Shown: piece after piece, positions 59,230 through 64,000 of the stretch
Layout: each line of letters begins with the position of its first letter
How positions within the stretch are numbered: the stretch's first letter is position 1
NCBI GenBank assembly: GCA_013339895.1
Contig: JABACO010000011.1
Coordinates: 6,252,570-6,316,569 of the forward strand
Direction of reading: 5' to 3'
Length of the DNA: 64,000 nt
Source of the DNA: Ephydatia muelleri
Taxonomy: Eukaryota > Porifera > Demospongiae > Spongillida > Spongillidae
Position numbers and translations under genes: made by a program
Notes under the pieces: generated by a model
Database searches by the model: none
The model's input: the letters and a program-made list of their open reading frames with translations, nothing else
What the model was told of the DNA's origin: nothing

Positions 59230-59813
59230 CTAGTCAACAGGTAATCTGGCTTGATGGCCAAACCTCAGAAAGAATGGAGGTCTCCTCTGCTGTGGACTGA
59301 TGCTAGTATTGTATGCAAGACACACTTTAATTAAGCAAACACGTTTCCAATCACCATCCCTCAGCTCTGGTACTGATGTAGCTAGCATTTTTACCAAGGT
59401 TCTGTTGAATCGTTTCAACCATACCATCTCCATGGGGAGTGGCTCTTGGTCCTGTTGCCATGTAAAGGCCTTACACAATTCTGAGATCAGTATATGGACC
59501 TGAATCGTTAGAGTGTCCTGTTCTGGAAACATAACGAGCAGAAGAGCTGGTCCAGAGCGTTCTGATGCAGTAGGTGCCTCCTGATTGGAAATCCCATATC
59601 CCTCTGTCCATCAAGACCCTCAAAGGCAACTACATGCCTGTTTCCTTCCTTACTTGGTGAGGGTGGTCCTAGGATATCGACAACTACCATCTGAAAGGAT
59701 CTTCTAACATGGCACATTGGGTCTCGTCCCATCCCCTGCTTAGTGACAAGCAATTGGACCCTAGTTACCTCATGGGATTGGAGAGTGGCTTGTCCTCCCT
59801 TATATCTGTACAT
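59230..59813 (-). pseudogene. Ty3/gypsy-type integrase relic
   Basis: Two overlapping minus-strand frames carry integrase motifs: MVVVDILGPPSPSKEGNRHV (59508-59813 frame) and, closer to the 3' end, VWLKRFNRTLVKML, AYNTSISPQQRRPPFFLRFG and ARLPVD (59230-59532 frame), typical of the catalytic core end of LTR-retrotransposon integrases. The core is broken by a frame change and no reverse transcriptase, RNase H or LTR is visible. An inactive fragment. Confidence 0.7.
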
Positions 59814-60018
59814 CGCAATAAGTGCATATCTCGGTTTGTTCTCTGAGGACTGAAACCGTATTTACATACACAAGATAACTGGGCTGAGACTAAAAGGGCT
59901 TCATTTGGAGTCACTCGTGTCACAAAATATTTTCTAGCAATCGGCTAAGACACTCATTTTGAAACTGTATTTGTTTCTGCACTGAGTGTTACGAACTAAA
60001 CACATCCAATGTGCATAC

Positions 60019-60032
60019 GTGTGTGTGTGTGT

Positions 60033-60105
<73 letters not shown>

Positions 60106-60107
60106 AT
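60019..60107. repeat. Long GT microsatellite
   Basis: About 90 bp of nearly pure GT dinucleotide. ORFs through it are artefacts. Confidence 0.95.
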
Positions 60108-62475
60108 GTGTTAATGTTCTGTGCATGACTTCAACCTCACCAACTAAACACATCCAATGCGCAGGCATGTTTATCTGCATCAGAGCCATGACAGAAATAT
60201 GTAGAGGCAATCAGTTGCTGTGGCCATATTGCATAACCACTCCCTTTTGCTTGTACTGAGATGCATGCACAAGAAATGCTCTAATCCGATCTTAGAAAGT
60301 GTGTGTGTGGGAGGGGGGGAGAATGTAGTTGGAGGGGTTCCCCCTCCCAACCCAAGATACTTGTAGGTTTGGAGGAATGCTGTAAATTTCCCCATTGGGT
60401 CTGGCGCTCTGCTCCAGCTATGGCTATTATTTCTAAAGTCGTGTATTTGAGAGGAGAGAACGGCAAATGCCTTGAGTGCCCTGCACCTGGATCTGGGCCA
60501 GGTACCACTATTTGTTGGTGAGCTTGAATGCTCTGACACAACACAAAACACACATTCACTTCTTGTAAGTACATGTATGTACGTGTAATGCACCTACAAC
60601 CATGGGGGGAGGGGGGGGGGGGGGGGGGAATTGGTCATACCCTGATGGCCATAGGGTTACAGGTTTCTTTCTTAGCACTAAAGCAGTCACCTGATAGCAG
60701 TTCGGACAATTTATTGGTGTGATTAAATGAAGATGCAAAAAATAAAACCTCTTTAACTGGCCATATATAAGATCATTAGCTGTTGCTCTTGGTGCATCCA
60801 GGATGGCTTTCATTAGGCAGTTGTCATAAAAGAATTAGATTAGACCTTGCTTTTCCTGGAATCAAAAGGACAGTGAAAATGTATTTTCTCGAAGTGCAGA
60901 TCAGGGAATGGATGGGCAATGTGCACTGTGGCTGATGGGGGCCAAGGGCACTGAAGTGAATATACGGCCATTTCAATAACTGGACCTATGGCAGCATGGT
61001 TAACAAAGTGCAGAGACTGAAGGGCATAATTAATGCAACTTCCCAAGTGTGTCCTTTCTATGTCATACCATATTTGGAGGTGTTAATATGCAGGTAGTGT
61101 TTATGTGGTGAGCTAGGCATTTCTAGGCTTTTAAGTGGCGCCTTGAGTAACTGTGTGGTAGGGTGATGTCATCCACATTTGTCGATCAGTGGCCTGAAAT
61201 GCCATAATATAATGTTGAAGCACTAATGTCCATCTGGAGACACACGTGACCATGTCTTCCCAATAACCAGGTCAATAAAACTCTTCAATGTTGCTCTGTC
61301 ACCCCTCAATGTTGCTCTCTAACTCCTCAATGTGGTATCATCTTACAATTGATTTGGTTTAACAATGGCTTTCCAATCACTGTGGTTTTGTAAGGAAACA
61401 ATTACCTTTTTTTTTTCTTTCTTTTTTTTGGAAAGGTAACTGTATAGGTACCATATGTGCATCTTCCCAACCTATCACCATCAGATTGCGACAGCAGCCC
61501 TACCATGATGTAGCCATATTGCTTGCATCCTGAACAAACTGTTTGTCAAAATCCCTGCACAGGGGAAGTGATGGCCAGACACGGTGGAGGGGGTTCAGCC
61601 CATTCAATTGTGGCAAGGTTCATTATAATACATGAGAAGGGTACAACACATGAGAATGGACACTTTTAGGGGCGATGCAACAGACTATACGTCTCTCTAC
61701 CTTGTTTGCCAGCTTCTTCCATCTGAACTGTTTCCCAGATCTTCTTTTCCCATGGGCTCTAACTTCCCTAAGCATTGTGTCAATGTTCTGATAGCTTCAG
61801 AGTGTGGTTTCTGGTTTCTGTGAATGGTTAACACAGCAGCATCTTCTGTTAATAACTTGTCATCTCTTAATAACTCTTCATCTTCTCTTAATAATAACCC
61901 TTCATCTTCTCTTCATCTTTTTTTAGTCTCTTAATAACTCTTCATCCTCTACATGAACCACAGTGGCTTGCCTTTGATGTCTGGTATGAGTTCAGTTTCA
62001 ACCCTACTCATAGAGTCTGTTGTCTTCAAATGGTAGCTATTGTTTAGTTGCACCACAACTATGCCAACTGTAACCAGCACAACAATGAGACCAAGACAGT
62101 TACAAATACACAAGCTTATATTTAAAAGACACGTGATAGAGGAATGGTGGTACCGGGTGTGCAGGGCACACATGACAGGTTTTGGAAGCTAGAGTTCAGA
62201 GGTCAGCGGTCAGCTATGATAAGGGGCATTGGTAAAACGCAAGCCTGCAGACAGAATTCAACAAGAAGCATCTGTGTTTGGCTTCTTTTTCTTTTTTCTT
62301 TTTTTGACCAAAGATTGAATATTTCTCTTCATGTTATGTGTTGTTTCATTGAGACTCTTTGGAAATCCTGAAACATGTCTGTATGCATTCACTGTATGCG
62401 TCCATGGGGGCTACACTAGAATTGAGGAGTGCTAATGGTTGATTGTTCCCTACGTTAGGACCTTTCCCTGACCTT
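60108..62475. other. Intergenic, low-complexity patches, no gene
   Basis: Contains G-rich patches (60301-60345 and the poly-G run at 60604-60629), a T-rich run near 61407-61431, and short imperfect repeats of CTTAATAACTCTTCATC at 61850-61950. Only short ORFs without recognisable domains. Confidence 0.45.
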
Positions 62476-62990
62476 CATGTAGGCACCTTAACCCACATGT
62501 AGGCACCTTAACCCACATGTAGGCACCTTAACCCACATGTAGGCACCTTAACCCACATGTAGGCACCTTAACCCACATGTAGGCACCTTAACCTACATGT
62601 AGGCACCTTAACCCACATGTAGGCACCTTAACCCACATGTAGGCACCTTAACCCACATGTAGGCACCTTAACCCACATGTAGGCACCTTAACCCACATGT
62701 AGGCACCTTAACCCACATGTAGGCACCTTAACCCACATGTAGGCACCTTAACCCACATGTAGGCACCTTAACCCACATGTAGGCACCCTTAACCCACATG
62801 TAGGCACCTTAACCCACATGTAGGCACCCTTAACCCACCTGTAGGCACCTTAACCCACATGTTAGGCACCTTTACCTACACATGTAGGCACCTTAACCCA
62901 CCTGTAGGCACCTTAACCCACATGTAGGCACCTTAACCCACATGTAGGCACCTTAACCCACATGTAGGCACCTTTACCTACACATGTAGC
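62476..62990. repeat. 20-bp minisatellite (CATGTAGGCACCTTAACCCA), about 25 units
   Basis: Nearly exact 20-bp units, with a few units of 21-22 bp (an extra C or T) towards the right end and two variant units reading CACCTTTACCTACACATG. Strand asymmetry is constant and no ORF spans it. Confidence 0.95.
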
Positions 62991-63585
62991 CTGTATCCAC
63001 TGATCTACATGTGAGTTCTGTAACCTACATGTACAGTATGTTTACATAACCTGTGTGTGCTACCATAGTCTGATCAGCTGGTCATACTGTATAGCAAAAC
63101 AATGCAAAAGGAAAGCTGTCATGTTCTGCTATCTCAATGTAACCTTTTTATAGTGGGTTTAAATGTTAACTCCTTGCTTACATAATCACATTTTAAAGTA
63201 TTGGTGCCGGAACTGAGAACGTATCCAGTTCAAGCATGGGACCCTATCTCTTGATGCTGCCTGTTGCATAAAATGTTTTGAAAGAGGCTACTCACAATAT
63301 TGTCTTTTAAAAAATAGCAGCTCAGGCATGTATACAGGTTGCATTAAAATATATTTGTCTGTATAATATTCATCTGTCGTGTATGTTGCACACTGCAATA
63401 CCTATTTTATGCTGGTTTAATTATATTCTGCTTTGTTGCATTAGAGATGAAGTCAAGAAATATGCCTGCTATTTGGCAATTAACTGTGTAGTTATGCGAT
63501 GACTTTGTCTAACTTTGACTTTTGGTAACGAATGCAATCTTCTTGGTGCACTGTAAAAGGAAAGGTGCAAGCAGGTCACTTTGTG

Positions 63586-63815
63586 TAGCATGCTCTCAGT
63601 AGTGGTGGGCATGGAGGGTAGATGCCCCACCCATCAGTTAATGTAGCATGCTCTCAGTAGTGGTGGTAGATGCCTCACCCATCAGTTAATGTAGCATGCT
63701 CTCAGTAGTGGTGGTAGATGCCCCACCCATCAGTTAGTGTAGCATGCTCTCAGTAGTGGTGGGCATTGAGGGTAGATGCCCCACCCACACACACCCATCA
63801 GTTAATGAAGCATGC
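63586..63815. repeat. Tandem repeat of about 48-67 bp, four to five units
   Basis: Units begin TGTAGCATGCTCTCAGTAGT at about 63586, 63642, 63690 and 63738, with a diverged fifth at about 63804. They differ by presence or absence of GGCATGGAGG and by a CACACACC insertion. The sequence around it is non-coding. Confidence 0.85.
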
Positions 63816-64000
63816 TTTCTCCCCCCATCTCCCCTCCCTCTTTGTGTGATGATTAATTGAGTACTCGGTTCCCTCGCATCCAGCGCCCTTTTAGAATGAC
63901 TGAAGTAAAACAACCCGTAGGCTGTTCTTTTGATGTCTAATGTCCTGAGTATCATCCCGGGGGAACGTTTGTACACCCAGATGTACAGAAATTTATATTG

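Noticed and set aside
60011-60259. Cys/Val-repeat protein
   Set aside because: A translation of the GT microsatellite.
62476-62990. CRISPR-like array
   Set aside because: Units are contiguous 20-bp repeats without spacers, in a eukaryotic genome.

Overview
This is eukaryotic, animal-type DNA. Genes are split by very short introns (mostly 51-69 nt, GT...AG) and encode extracellular immunoglobulin (Ig) and fibronectin-III (FN3) domains, one membrane helix and two intracellular tyrosine-phosphatase (PTP) domains. Compact introns, AT-rich intergenic DNA, tandem receptor genes and abundant fold-back elements suggest a demosponge (Amphimedon-like). The organism is an inference; no species marker is visible.

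Layout. Three head-to-tail plus-strand receptor-PTP genes fill most of the window: gene 1 (1-10743, 5' end outside the window), gene 2 (about 15250-28229, 5' end lost at a duplication junction) and gene 3 (41561-54007, apparently complete: signal peptide, 22 Ig domains, 2 FN3, TM, PTP D1, PTP D2; about 3,315 aa in 42 exons). One Ig domain equals one phase 1-1 exon. There are three exon families (A about 324 nt, B and C 342 nt) arranged as higher-order repeats: an A-B dimer of exactly 774 bp and a C-A-B-A unit of exactly 1547 bp. Introns are as similar between copies as exons, so the arrays expanded or homogenised recently. D1 keeps all catalytic motifs. D2 has WPD changed to WPQ and HC changed to VC, so it is probably a regulatory pseudophosphatase.

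Genes 1 and 2 with their 3' flanks are a recent segmental duplication. Both carry two fold-back elements in the same D2 intron, an expanded C-terminal 13-residue repeat, and a downstream dead D2 fragment (13.7-14.85 kb and 32.05-33.15 kb). The junction is at about 15250, where 3'-flank sequence runs straight into the middle of an Ig exon. Gene 2 also has an 11-nt deletion in one Ig exon, and gene 3 has a damaged splice donor after its TM exon.

Between genes 2 and 3 (33.8-41.5 kb) lie fold-back elements, a Lys/Arg-rich repeat ORF, a GC-rich minisatellite, a retroelement fragment, a TE-like G/C tract and a remnant of another receptor. After gene 3 (54-64 kb) lie a decayed FN3 receptor, fold-back elements (one with a clear 9-bp target duplication), a minus-strand Ty3/gypsy integrase relic, microsatellites and a 20-bp minisatellite.

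As a system, the cluster looks like a locus making large, heavily glycosylated receptor phosphatases whose ectodomain length can change by unequal crossing-over or in-frame exon skipping. It is a candidate recognition or adhesion receptor family; that function is inference.
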